Shown here: positions 1-7,182 of the stretch, piece by piece
Layout: each line of letters opens with the position of its first letter
Position numbering within the stretch: position 1 is the stretch's first letter
Assembly: GCA_022843145.1 (NCBI GenBank)
Contig: JALHOF010000008.1
Coordinates: forward strand, 1-64,000
From: Hyphomicrobium sp.
GTDB taxonomy: Bacteria; Pseudomonadota; Alphaproteobacteria; Rhizobiales; Hyphomicrobiaceae
Direction of reading: 5' to 3'
Length of the DNA stretch: 64,000 nt
Program-made: the position numbers and the translations under genes
The notes under the pieces: generated by a model
What the model saw: only the letters and a program-made list of their open reading frames with translations
The model's database searches: none
Told to the model about the DNA's origin: nothing

Positions 1-2
1 CG

Positions 3-80
3 ATCGGCAACGTGCCGCCGGCGGAAGCCGAAGCCGCCTACTATGCAGCCCTGGAGGAGCCTGCCAAACTCGCCGCCTGA
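3..80 (+). CDS. IS3-family transposase (OrfB), C-terminal end only
   Basis: This is the last 25 codons of a gene that begins left of the window. The readable end, with the core PPAEAEAAYYAALEEP, matches the conserved C-terminus of IS3-family OrfB (rve-type DDE integrase) proteins, which usually end in a G-N-x-P-P-A-E-A-E segment followed by Y-A-x-L-E. The stop codon lies 13 bases before a typical IS3 terminal inverted repeat, which supports the assignment. The catalytic DDE residues are outside the window, so whether the element is intact cannot be judged. Identification rests on the C-terminal signature and the adjacent repeat. Confidence 0.75.
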   Translation: MGNVPPAEAEAAYYAALEEPAKLAA

Positions 81-93
81 CTCAAACCAAACA

Positions 94-119
94 GCCTCCG
101 GAGAACCCGGGGCGGTTCA
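94..119. repeat. Right terminal inverted repeat of IS3-family element
   Basis: Read inward from the right (minus strand) the segment starts TGAACCGCCCCGGGTTCTCC, the pattern of IS3-group terminal repeats, which commonly begin TGA and carry a CCGCCCCGGG core. It lies just after the transposase stop codon, as expected for the right end. The left end and the target-site duplication partner are outside the window. Confidence 0.7.
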
Positions 120-339
120 AGCGTCTCGGAGAGGGCCTGAATTTCAACGGCATCGAGTGTCATGGACGAACTCCTCAGTCTTCCCCGTCGCCAGCTGCCG
201 CTTCGCACGAAACCGCGCCGGCTACGGCCCCTTGTTGATCGCCGCAGCGCTCCGACGCGTGATCATCGGGAACCGATAATTAGCGTCGCGCCGTGCGGGT
301 GCTCCAAGCGGCGCGACGCCAGTTGATGGAAGACTGAGC

Positions 340-591
340 CTACTTCACTTTACCGAGACCCTTGCCGCGACCGCCGCCAGTCGTGTCGAGGGCGGTCTTG
401 CAACCGGCTGAGACCTTGTCGTAGTTCGTCTCGAGGCAGATGCGCACTTCGCCATCATGCAGCTTTCCAGCACAAACCTTGGCGATGTCATCCTTGCAGG
501 ACGCGGCGACGGGACCTGATTGAGCGGTCGCAGTCGTGGCCAAGGCTGCGGTGGCGAGGATCAGCGCAGAGATCACGCGAATAAACTGCAT
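340..591 (-). CDS. Small secreted Cys-rich repeat protein
   Basis: The product is 83 residues with a signal peptide (hydrophobic stretch about residues 5-20, cleavage likely after ATA-Q). The mature part has four cysteines (CKDDIAKVCAG ... RICLETNYDKVSAGC) spaced like the Cys-rich Golgi/GLG1-type repeat seen in small alphaproteobacterial exported proteins. The tail is rich in Gly and Lys. The ATG at 591 is preferred over the in-frame GTG at 600 because GGAG sits eight bases upstream of it. A second protein of the same general design lies at 20438-20713. The biochemical role is unknown; a periplasmic location is inferred. Confidence 0.7.
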   Translation of the reverse strand: MQFIRVISALILATAALATTATAQSGPVAASCKDDIAKVCAGKLHDGEVRICLETNYDKVSAGCKTALDTTGGGRGKGLGKVK

Positions 592-1478
592 TGTGCGCAC
601 TCCATGTTCTATTCACAGATGCCGACCACGCGGCCAGCTCCAGGAAAATAGGTTGAGGCGTCTGTCGTGGGGTAGCGTCGGAAAGTGCTCAGATCGCGAT
701 CGCTTCGGCTGGAGCAATGCCCAACTCTACCGCCCCCGGTGCGGGCCACAGCCTACCATTGTCCCGATCACCTTTCGCAATCGCAAGCTCGATCGCGCCG
801 AGATCTGCTGCGCACGGTAGCCCCCAGCGGGCACAGCTGGCCGATTCCGGCTCTTGGCCTCTCGACTGGAAGAAGCCCTCTGCGGCCGATGCTCATGGCG
901 GCAGAGGGGGCTGTCGGACGCCGAACGCGACAATGTCCGGTTATGGCCCTGGGCAGAAAATCACCTGACGGAAGCTACTGAAGGTGTCGCGTCGGCGTTC
1001 CCCATCTGTGCCGTCGAAGGTCGGTCCCGAGGGGCGAGCAGGAGTGATCGACGCCACCCCCGACGCGTGCACGTGACCCCAACCGGACTCAGTGCCGGTG
1101 CGCAACACTCATGTTGCAACTTTGCAGAGCACGGCGACACGCGACGTGTGCACTGCAGCAACCTCGTTTTTTGACAGGACTCGGCAGTGATGGCAGCTTC
1201 ACACCCGGGTCCGTCTTCGTACTTTTTTCGAGGTGGGCCAAGACCTGCCGCCCCGAGGCACGGATGATCAGAGGTCGTGTGCTCTTTTGGTGCGCCAGCA
1301 AACCTCTGTCTGATCGACATCACTCCTCGGTTGCCGACTTGCTTCTGCGCAGGTCCACGGCGTCGTCGATGGTCGGGTGGTGTCTCAGTTTGAATCTATA
1401 TGATTCGGCCACCCACTTGATTCTCGGTCGCGACTAGGCCAAGTCCCTGCTATGCTTAGCGTAAAGCAGGAGGTTGGT
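592..1478. other. Gene-free stretch with one palindromic repeat copy
   Basis: No reading frame here has protein-like composition, a plausible start with ribosome site, or recognisable motifs; the open frames have the Arg/Ser/Pro-rich composition of GC-rich non-coding DNA. The only clear structure is the palindromic repeat at 1085-1120. The promoter of the two-gene unit starting at 1479 should be at the right end of this stretch. Confidence 0.5.
1085..1120 (-). repeat. Dispersed palindromic repeat, copy A
   Basis: Read on the minus strand this copy contains GCAACATGAGTGTTGC followed by GCACCGGCACTGAGTC. It matches the plus strand at 7258-7293 at about 32 of 36 positions. The core is an inverted repeat (GCAACAC, two bases, GTGTTGC in copy B; one arm base changed here). 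The two copies are in opposite orientation. The function is unknown. Confidence 0.6.
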
Positions 1479-1709
1479 ATGGAACTCCACGTATTCGCTT
1501 TGAAGACTGGCGGAGGTCGCCGGCAGATCACTGCTGATCGCACCGGGTCCAACTTGCCAGCGGGTGAGTGGCTTTACCAAAAAACGATCAACGTAGCTCG
1601 CGGCGGTCCTCCGTTGATCGGGGCCAACTCCGACGAGATCGTCGATGCCGTTGAAAAGTCAGGCTACTTCACTTGGCCGGTGGAGGCCAACGATGCCGAA
1701 GGGTCCTAA
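1479..1709 (+). CDS. Hypothetical small protein, 76 aa
   Basis: The start is set by a perfect AGGAGG at 1468-1473, five bases before the ATG at 1479; an upstream in-frame ATG at 1452 lacks this. No signal peptide or membrane segment is visible, so a cytoplasmic protein is likely. The sequence is mixed charged and polar with a Gly/Arg patch near residues 11-20 and an acidic C-terminus. The 3' end overlaps the next gene by 17 bases in another frame, so the two are probably one translationally coupled unit. I do not recognise the family. Confidence 0.6.
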   Translation: MELHVFALKTGGGRRQITADRTGSNLPAGEWLYQKTINVARGGPPLIGANSDEIVDAVEKSGYFTWPVEANDAEGS

Positions 1710-1935
1710 GGGTGAGAAGCGCCCTGCTGATCCCATCGCTACCGCAGTAAAGGTGATGAGGATCGCGACAGGTGAAGAGGAAGAGACGGTCGAGAAGACC
1801 GACGACGGCAAGGATGCAGCCGCCGTCAGTCTTGGACGTAGGGGCGGGAAGGCGCGGGCTGAAAAGATGAGCCCAAAACGGCGAGCCGAGATAGCCAAGA
1901 AGGCGGCCAAGGCGCGTTGGAGGCAGCCAGACTAG
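1693..1935 (+). CDS. Small basic nucleic-acid-binding-like protein
   Basis: The 80-residue product starts MPKGPKGEKRPADP, has an acidic middle (EEEETVEKTDDGKD) and ends in a basic Ala/Lys-rich tail with the pattern G-R-R-G-G-K-A-R-A ... R-R-A-E-I-A-K-K-A-A-x-A-R-W. Proteins of this form are widespread in Alphaproteobacteria and often labelled histone-like or RNA-binding; I know of no firm function. GGAGG at 1682-1686 gives the ATG at 1693 a ribosome site inside the preceding gene. The stop codon overlaps by a few bases the stop of the convergent gene at 1932. Confidence 0.65.
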   Translation: MPKGPKGEKRPADPIATAVKVMRIATGEEEETVEKTDDGKDAAAVSLGRRGGKARAEKMSPKRRAEIAKKAAKARWRQPD

Positions 1936-2573
1936 AGTGCTTCCAACGCATTTATGATCTTGATGTGGCTATCTGTCTTGAGCGGGGCGGTTGAGAAGTA
2001 GGTATTGAAGCCGAAGTTGACGCCGGCCTTCCTTTCAACGCGGAACATAGTCGGTTTTATCAGACTGATTTGCGGGTCAACTGCAAAAGAGAAGCCGAAC
2101 GTATCGTATCGCGCTTCGTGTTTAGCGTTTTTGTGAAGTTCCTCCTCAAATTGCTGCCTCACTGACGCCAGCCCATCCAGAACCCCCAGGACATTCTTTT
2201 CACTTGAGAATACTATTGCGCTCTCATAGAACGTATCAACCTCATGCGTCTTAAGGATTTGCACGCCAAGCTCCGCTATTGCCCACTTTTTCAGGTGGGC
2301 TAGTGCTCCCTCAAGAAATTTCGTTGGCGACTTTGAAGCGATGACGATACCGTCAGCATGAATTGAAAGTTCCTCGATAGCGGTAGTCCCAAAAATGCCG
2401 TCACTGAATGTAAGGCCACCACCTTTCGCCTCGTTGAGTGAGGCTGGAATTTGCGAGAAATGAAATTCCTCTTGGATCCTCTCGATAGTAGTCGGCAAGT
2501 GAAGCTGGCCTTGAGGCCGCACGATCGTCAATAGCTCCACGATCCGCGACTCTTCGATTCCTAGAAGTTCCAT
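1932..2573 (-). CDS. Conserved hypothetical protein downstream of XRE antitoxin
   Basis: The product is about 213 residues from the ATG at 2573; a longer frame reaches an ATG at 2705 but its extra residues look non-coding. There is no signal peptide. The C-terminus has an F-R-V-E-R-K ... N-T-Y-F-S-T-A-P-L-K-T-D-S-H-I pattern, which I recall from uncharacterised proteins found next to XRE regulators; no catalytic motif stands out. It is the third gene of a minus-strand unit with the putative toxin and XRE gene and overlaps the XRE reading frame. Its function is unknown; accessory or regulatory partner of the module is an inference. Confidence 0.55.
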   Translation of the reverse strand: MELLGIEESRIVELLTIVRPQGQLHLPTTIERIQEEFHFSQIPASLNEAKGGGLTFSDGIFGTTAIEELSIHADGIVIASKSPTKFLEGALAHLKKWAIAELGVQILKTHEVDTFYESAIVFSSEKNVLGVLDGLASVRQQFEEELHKNAKHEARYDTFGFSFAVDPQISLIKPTMFRVERKAGVNFGFNTYFSTAPLKTDSHIKIINALEAL

Positions 2574-3111
2574 GTGTCTGCACTCTTGGTTTAGGCCGCC
2601 GTCCGAGTAATCCCCCGCCGCTAAGCACCAGTTCGCTTGCTGAATGAGTGGATTGCTCCTGTTTTTCGCGCATCTGGCGAGTGACTTGATCCTGAGAGTC
2701 ACCATCCATTAGTTTCGCCGCAGCATGTGATTGGCAGGGCTTTGCATCTTGAGCAGAGAAATCGCCAATCGACCAGCTGCTAACGCGCATCGCCTCTTCA
2801 CTGGTGTCATCCGTTGATCGCAGAAACTGAGGCCAGCTCACAAATTTAACCTCAAGTGCTACGTCGAACGCCTCAGCCAATTCGAATAGACTAGTGATAT
2901 TCCACCGGCCATAGTTCGGGCTCTCTAGGCGACCAATGGTCGCCTGGGGCTTATGACACAACACGCCAAGTTCATCTTGAGACAGTCCGCGCTCCTCCCG
3001 AAGAGCTTTGATTTGGTGCGAAACCCAGCCGCGCACCATTTCGCGCATGAACTCTTGGCGGTAGTCTTTGCGCGCCAGCCGAGATAGTCGCTTTTGACTA
3101 ATCATCTTCAT
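2401..3111 (-). CDS. XRE-family HTH protein, probable antitoxin
   Basis: Residues about 28-90 form an XRE-type helix-turn-helix (IKALREERGLSQDELGVLC, then an ATIGRLE recognition helix and LFELAEAFDVALEVKFV). That last segment is typical of HigA-like antitoxins. The gene overlaps the end of the upstream toxin-like gene by 14 bases, so the two are probably co-translated. The frame stays open for 236 codons, but the last 58 or so overlap the next gene and look like shadow translation. Either the gene really extends that far, or a frameshift has removed its natural stop. The likely role is binding the toxin and repressing the shared promoter. Confidence 0.7.
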   Translation of the reverse strand: MKMISQKRLSRLARKDYRQEFMREMVRGWVSHQIKALREERGLSQDELGVLCHKPQATIGRLESPNYGRWNITSLFELAEAFDVALEVKFVSWPQFLRSTDDTSEEAMRVSSWSIGDFSAQDAKPCQSHAAAKLMDGDSQDQVTRQMREKQEQSTHSASELVLSGGGLLGRRPKPRVQTHGTSRNRRVADRGAIDDRAASRPASLADYYREDPRGISFLANSSLTQRGERWWPYIQ

Positions 3112-3487
3112 TATAGTCGATTACCTCCGCTTCACCGGTTTCTATTTCACGTTTGCGGTTCTTGGCCGTTTCAAGGGCGCCCGGCGGGCGCAGCTTGTCA
3201 TTATGCTCGACGGCGAAGCTCAAGATCGTGAACTGCTGATCATTAGGTCCGAACATGCACAGTGGTCTGTGGGCAACTCTATTTGCCTCAAACCGAATCT
3301 CGAAGATGCCAGCCGTGCCACTGAGGTGATGCGCGTAGTCATAGCTCCACTGTGATGACGGGCGGTTTCGCAGAAACCTGAGCCTCTGATCAAATTTCGC
3401 CGACGCCTGATCGGTGGCTCCATCCACCCACTGATCGATAATCGACACTGTCGCAGAGAGTGCATAGCCACTAATCCTCCATCTCAC
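3098..3487 (-). CDS. RelE/HigB-like toxin (phage Gp49-like, DUF891 type)
   Basis: From a GTG at 3487 the product is 129 residues. The middle and end follow the Gp49-like/HigB pattern: a beta-rich core (GIFEIRFEANRVAHRPLCMF ... QQFTILSFAVEH) and a basic TAKNRKREI segment. Such toxins cleave mRNA at the ribosome. The frame is open further up to an ATG at 3586, but the promoter-like elements and operator palindromes at 3534-3587 fall inside that extension, so the later start fits better. The gene precedes and overlaps the XRE gene, the toxin-first order of HigBA loci. Family assignment is by motif only. Confidence 0.6.
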   Translation of the reverse strand: MRWRISGYALSATVSIIDQWVDGATDQASAKFDQRLRFLRNRPSSQWSYDYAHHLSGTAGIFEIRFEANRVAHRPLCMFGPNDQQFTILSFAVEHNDKLRPPGALETAKNRKREIETGEAEVIDYNEDD

Positions 3488-3533
3488 GGCACGTTGTATC
3501 CCATATTTGCTATGGCGACAACCTCGATTCGGG

Positions 3534-3564
3534 ATTATAGTATAGCATAAATGATGTTTGTCGA
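3534..3564 (-). promoter_or_regulatory. Probable promoter of the toxin-antitoxin unit
   Basis: On the minus strand an AT-rich -10 region reads TATACTATAAT (TATAAT at 3539-3534), with TCGACA at 3564-3559 as a possible -35; the spacing is 16 or 19 bases depending on the -10 register. The predicted transcript would begin near 3527, about 40 bases before the GTG at 3487. The -35 overlaps the first operator palindrome. Confidence 0.5.
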
Positions 3565-3587
3565 ATCCAAACATCCTTGACGTCAAG
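3553..3587. promoter_or_regulatory. Two abutting palindromes, likely antitoxin operator
   Basis: GATGTTTG (3553-3560) and CAAACATC (3568-3575) are perfect inverted arms around seven bases. Immediately next to them is the perfect 12-base palindrome CTTGACGTCAAG (3576-3587). They overlap the probable -35 of the toxin-antitoxin promoter, where an autorepressing XRE antitoxin would bind. Which protein binds is inferred from position. Confidence 0.6.
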
Positions 3588-3611
3588 CATCGTGTATCAT
3601 ATGTTTAAGTC

Positions 3612-4502
3612 ATGAACAAGCTCCCCATAGCCAAGCGCGTCCAAATCCTCTCGATGCTCTGCGAGGGATCGTCCATGCGCTCGATCTCGCGCGTGTGCGA
3701 CGTGTCGATCAATACCGTCGCCAAGATGCTGGCCGACGCCGGCAAGGTCTGCATGACCTTCCATGACGAGCGGGTCGTCAAGCTGCGTTCGCGCCGGGTG
3801 CAGGTCGATGAAATCTGGTCGTTCTGCGCCGCCAAGCAGAAGAACGTCGCCACCATGAAGGTGCCCGTCGAGCGGGCTGGCGACGTGTGGACGTGGACGG
3901 CGCTTGATGCCGACAGCAAGCTCATCGTCTCGTGGCTAGTCGGGGATCGCAACTACGAGCATGCCGAGTTCTTCATGGACGATGTAGCCGCTCGCATCGA
4001 CCGCCGCGTCCAGATCACCAGCGACGGACTCAAGGTCTACGTCGATGCCGTTGAGACGGCGTTCGCTGGCCTCGTGGACTATGCCCAGCTCGTGAAGGTC
4101 TACGGTGCCGCGCCGGAATCAGCGATGGGCCGCTACAGCCCGCCTGAATGCACGGGCGCCAAGAAGGTCCGCGTCCTCGGCAACCCAGACGTGGACCACG
4201 TTTCCACGTCCTACGTCGAGCGGTCGAACCTCACGCTCCGGATGCACAACCGCCGCTTTACCCGCCTCACCAATGCCTTTTCGAAGCGGTTCGAGAGCCA
4301 CGTCCACATGGTTGCCCTGTATACGGTCTGGTACAACTGGATACGCATCCACAAGACGCTTCGCGTCACTCCGGCGATGGCCGCTGGCCTCACGGATCGC
4401 GTGTGGGATATGGCGGACATCGTGGCATTGATGGATGAAGTCGCGCCGAAGCCGGGACGGCCGAAGACTTACAAAAAGCGTGGCGAAGAAGTTGCGGGTT
4501 AA
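3612..4502 (+). CDS. IS1-family transposase, solitary gene
   Basis: The 296-residue product has an N-terminal helix-turn-helix ([19 protein letters not shown], residues about 22-40) and an IS1-type DDE core: first Asp in VDEIWSF (residue 66), second in [12 protein letters not shown], glutamate in [12 protein letters not shown] basic tail ends the protein. No IS1-like terminal repeats or target duplication are visible around it. Its stop codon overlaps that of the convergent lipoprotein gene, leaving no space for a right inverted repeat. Either the element has lost its ends or this is a resident transposase-derived gene. Confidence 0.8.
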   Translation: MNKLPIAKRVQILSMLCEGSSMRSISRVCDVSINTVAKMLADAGKVCMTFHDERVVKLRSRRVQVDEIWSFCAAKQKNVATMKVPVERAGDVWTWTALDADSKLIVSWLVGDRNYEHAEFFMDDVAARIDRRVQITSDGLKVYVDAVETAFAGLVDYAQLVKVYGAAPESAMGRYSPPECTGAKKVRVLGNPDVDHVSTSYVERSNLTLRMHNRRFTRLTNAFSKRFESHVHMVALYTVWYNWIRIHKTLRVTPAMAAGLTDRVWDMADIVALMDEVAPKPGRPKTYKKRGEEVAG

Positions 4503-4966
4503 CCGCGCGTCACGCGAGATCCGACAAACTGAATAACCTCATCCGCCGAGATCGCCCCAGGTGGCGGTTGCTCTCCCGGTCGCACTGTTAGCACCCGAAT
4601 ATAGGCGTCCTGCCCAGGCTTGAAGATGCGGATGTTCTGGGCTGGGCTGTAGGTCGTGTACGCAGTGTTTCCATGGACGGTGGTTTGAGCATTGCCAGGA
4701 AGTGTTACGTTTCCGACGCTCGACGCATCGGCAGCGGTAATCAGCAGGAAGTGGCTGGCCCCGTGCTTCTTTGCCGTCTCAGCGGCCTTGAGCATGGTGT
4801 AGTCCTGCACCTGGGATTGCCCGGTGTAGCCGTTGCCTCTGGTTTCGATCCTGAAAGTACTGGCGGTCATCTGATGAGCGGCCACGCCGCCGCTGATGCC
4901 CATGTCCTGGTACTTCGTGGAGCACGCAGAAAGCGTGAGCGCAAGCAACGCCATAACCCGACGCAT
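4499..4966 (-). CDS. CC0125/CC1285-like lipoprotein
   Basis: Starting at the ATG at 4966 the protein has a short basic N-terminus, a hydrophobic stretch and a lipobox LTLSAC, so it is probably lipid-anchored. The mature part begins STKYQDMG and continues with [20 protein letters not shown], a pattern I associate with the CC0125/CC1285 family of alphaproteobacterial lipoproteins of unknown function. About 155 residues is normal for the family. It ends with its stop codon overlapping that of the plus-strand IS1 gene. The envelope location is inferred from the signal sequence. Confidence 0.7.
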   Translation of the reverse strand: MRRVMALLALTLSACSTKYQDMGISGGVAAHQMTASTFRIETRGNGYTGQSQVQDYTMLKAAETAKKHGASHFLLITAADASSVGNVTLPGNAQTTVHGNTAYTTYSPAQNIRIFKPGQDAYIRVLTVRPGEQPPPGAISADEVIQFVGSRVTRG

Positions 4967-5028
4967 GTTAGTCACCCCGCCTCCGTTGAAGGCAGAATGC
5001 CGGTCAACTGCTGCGAACGCAAACATTT

Positions 5029-6717
5029 TCAAACTGAGACACTACCGATGGTCGAGGCGTAGCGGACCAGCGGCTTGCGCAGCCCGGCGAGCAGAAGCGT
5101 ACGCCGCACGCTCTTGCGTGCCCCCGTGAAATAGACCGCCGTGCCCGCATGATGGAGCTTGTGCACAAAGGCTTCGAGCGTCTTGGCGGCGGTACTGTCG
5201 ACGAGTGGAACGTCCGTGAAATCCAGCACGAACGTCTTGGGATGCGCGCCAATGCGATCGAGGACACCACTGACGGCGGCTGTCGCGCCGAAGAAGAACG
5301 CGCCTGAGATCCGATAGACGACGACATCACCGTTATAAGCGTTCGGCATCGCCGCCGTGCCTGCCGGGCCGAGCGTGTCGGCGGCATCCTCCGCTACCAT
5401 GGTGCCGCCACCCTCGATCTCGACGGACTCGGCCATGCGATGCAGGAACAGGAATGCGCCCAGTGTCACGCCGACGGCAATCGCGACGGTCAGGTCCTCG
5501 AAAATAGTCAGCAGGAATGTCGCCATCAGCACCGTGGCATCGCCCCACGACGCCCGCAGCAGGGTGACGAACTCGTCCTTCTCGGCCATGTTCCAGGCGA
5601 CGACGGCGAGCACGCCGCCCAGGCTTGCCAATGGAATGTAGCTGGCCAACGGAGCCGCTACGAGCATGAACAGAAGGATATAGATCGCGTGCATGATGCC
5701 GGCTATCGGGCCGCGCGCGCCGGCGCGGACATTGGTTGCCGTGCGCGCAATGGTGCCGGTGACGCATATGCCGCCGAACGTCACAGCGGCGACGTTGGCC
5801 ACACCTTGCGCGACAAGTTCGCAGTTGGAGCGGTGCTTGCGTCCGCTCATGCCGTCAGCGACGACCGCCGACAGCAGGCTTTCGATGGCTCCGAGAAGTG
5901 CGATTGCCAAGGCATCGGGAAAGACGGCGCGCATCTTGGCGAGATCGAAGGCCGGCAGCGACGGCGCGGGTAGCGTGCGCGGCACCTCGCCGAAGCGCGA
6001 GCCGATCGTTGCGGCATCGAGATTGAGAGCGGCGGCAATGATGGTTGTTGCACCAACGGCGATCAGCATGCCAGGCCACTTCGGGCGAGTGCGGCGCAGC
6101 CCGACGATGAGCAGGATGGACAGCGCCGACAGCCCGAAGGTAGTTGGCTTGATCGTTCCGAGACTGGCCCAGATCGCCTGGAGCTTTGGCAACAACGCGG
6201 CCGGCTCGCGCACCATGTCGAGTCCGAGCAGTTCCTTCACCTGGCTCGCGAAGATGATCACGGCGATTCCGGTGGTAAATCCGACGGTGACCGGAAACGG
6301 AATGTATTTGATGTAGGTCCCGAGCCGGAGAAACCCAGCGGCGGTCATCATGACGCCGGCCATGAGTGTCGCGAGCACGAGGCCGTCGTAGCCGTGCCGC
6401 TCGACAATGGTCGCGATCAGCACGATGAAGGCACCAGCCGGTCCGCCGATCTGAAACCGGCTGCCGCCGAGCGCCGAGATCAGGAAGCCGCCGACGATGG
6501 CGGTAAACAATCCCTTGTCAGGTGAAAGACCGCAGCCGATGGCGATGGCCATGGAAAGCGGCAGGGCAACGATCGCGACCGTCAAGCCAGCGATGGCATC
6601 TGCGCGGAAGTCGTTGGCGCCATAGCCCTCGCGCAGTTGTGTCACGAGCTTCGGCGTGAACAACTCGGCGAAGCTCGGCGGCGATCGCCGCGCCCGGTTC
6701 GATACCGACGCATCCAT
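5029..6717 (-). CDS. SulP-family inorganic anion transporter with STAS domain
   Basis: The 562-residue protein has an N-terminal membrane domain of 10 or more hydrophobic segments (from residue about 30 to 420) and a C-terminal STAS domain (about 445-555). The SulP signature is visible near the start (AIVALPLSMAIAIGCGLSP). Members carry sulfate, bicarbonate or other anions across the inner membrane, and the substrate cannot be told from sequence. GAGGAG upstream of the ATG at 6717 supports this start. The small XRE regulator gene at 6799-7101 is 81 bases upstream on the same strand and may control it. A second SulP gene lies at 27034. Confidence 0.9.
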   Translation of the reverse strand: MDASVSNRARRSPPSFAELFTPKLVTQLREGYGANDFRADAIAGLTVAIVALPLSMAIAIGCGLSPDKGLFTAIVGGFLISALGGSRFQIGGPAGAFIVLIATIVERHGYDGLVLATLMAGVMMTAAGFLRLGTYIKYIPFPVTVGFTTGIAVIIFASQVKELLGLDMVREPAALLPKLQAIWASLGTIKPTTFGLSALSILLIVGLRRTRPKWPGMLIAVGATTIIAAALNLDAATIGSRFGEVPRTLPAPSLPAFDLAKMRAVFPDALAIALLGAIESLLSAVVADGMSGRKHRSNCELVAQGVANVAAVTFGGICVTGTIARTATNVRAGARGPIAGIMHAIYILLFMLVAAPLASYIPLASLGGVLAVVAWNMAEKDEFVTLLRASWGDATVLMATFLLTIFEDLTVAIAVGVTLGAFLFLHRMAESVEIEGGGTMVAEDAADTLGPAGTAAMPNAYNGDVVVYRISGAFFFGATAAVSGVLDRIGAHPKTFVLDFTDVPLVDSTAAKTLEAFVHKLHHAGTAVYFTGARKSVRRTLLLAGLRKPLVRYASTIGSVSV

Positions 6718-6798
6718 GTATCCGTCTCCTCATTTCAAGGAGCGGCGGGATCGTCGGCACATCAGTCGGCGGTCGCCGTCGCATTCATATGTTCTGGG

Positions 6799-7101
6799 CT
6801 AAGTCCGTCGCCTGCCCTTGGTTGCGGACGTAGCCTTTTTCGCCACGGATGCGCCTGTAGATTTGAAGCGCACGCCTCGGCCGTGGCCGTAGCTCGTTGT
6901 GTTCTCGCCGATCAGTTCAACGCCGGCGCTCTCGAAGGCGTCCACGACCTTCATGAGCGAGTCGATGACGCCCCGCACATTGCCTTGGCTCGCCTCCATG
7001 CGTTGGATCGTCGGCAGCGAGACGCCCGAAAGGCTGGCCAGCGTTTGCTGATCCAAACCGAGGAGCGCACGCGCCGCGCGCATCTGTGCCGATGTGATCA
7101 T
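6799..7101 (-). CDS. Small XRE-family transcriptional regulator
   Basis: The product is 100 residues. Residues 1-40 (MITSAQMRAARALLGLDQQ ... SLPTIQRME) form a helix-turn-helix of the compact XRE type common in rhizobia; the tail is short and basic (KKATSATKGRRRT). It is on the same strand and just upstream of the SulP gene, so co-transcription is likely. An AT-rich leader with nested perfect palindromes (7144-7182) lies immediately upstream, the expected position for an autoregulatory operator. The ligand, if any, is unknown. Confidence 0.8.
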   Translation of the reverse strand: MITSAQMRAARALLGLDQQTLASLSGVSLPTIQRMEASQGNVRGVIDSLMKVVDAFESAGVELIGENTTSYGHGRGVRFKSTGASVAKKATSATKGRRRT

Positions 7102-7143
7102 GCCAGACTAAGCCTCTGTAATTTAACACTAACTTACCACATG

Positions 7144-7182
7144 GCTACAATGATGTCTAGCACATCACTAATACATTGTAGC
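7144..7182. promoter_or_regulatory. Nested palindromes upstream of XRE regulator
   Basis: The outer perfect 9-base arms are GCTACAATG (7144-7152) and CATTGTAGC (7174-7182). Within them are perfect 6-base arms TGATGT (7151-7156) and ACATCA (7162-7167) around CTAGC. On the minus strand TTGTAG, part of the outer arm, could be a -35 with TTAAAT 18 bases on. The layout fits an autorepressed promoter of the XRE gene. Confidence 0.55.

Noticed and set aside
592-1437. Several open frames of 70-120 codons on both strands
   Set aside because: They have no ribosome site, no protein-like composition and overlap one another; they are typical of GC-rich non-coding DNA.
3557-4531. Near-identical 12-base inverted match (GTTTGTCGAATC left, GATCCGACAAAC right) around the IS1-type gene, as possible terminal repeats
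   Set aside because: The left copy is part of the toxin-antitoxin operator palindrome and the right copy is coding sequence of the intact lipoprotein, so chance is the better explanation.
7123-7137. TTAA-CACTAAC-TTAC as a CtrA-like site near the XRE gene
   Set aside because: One mismatch in a very AT-rich leader; position is explained better by the -10 region of the XRE promoter.
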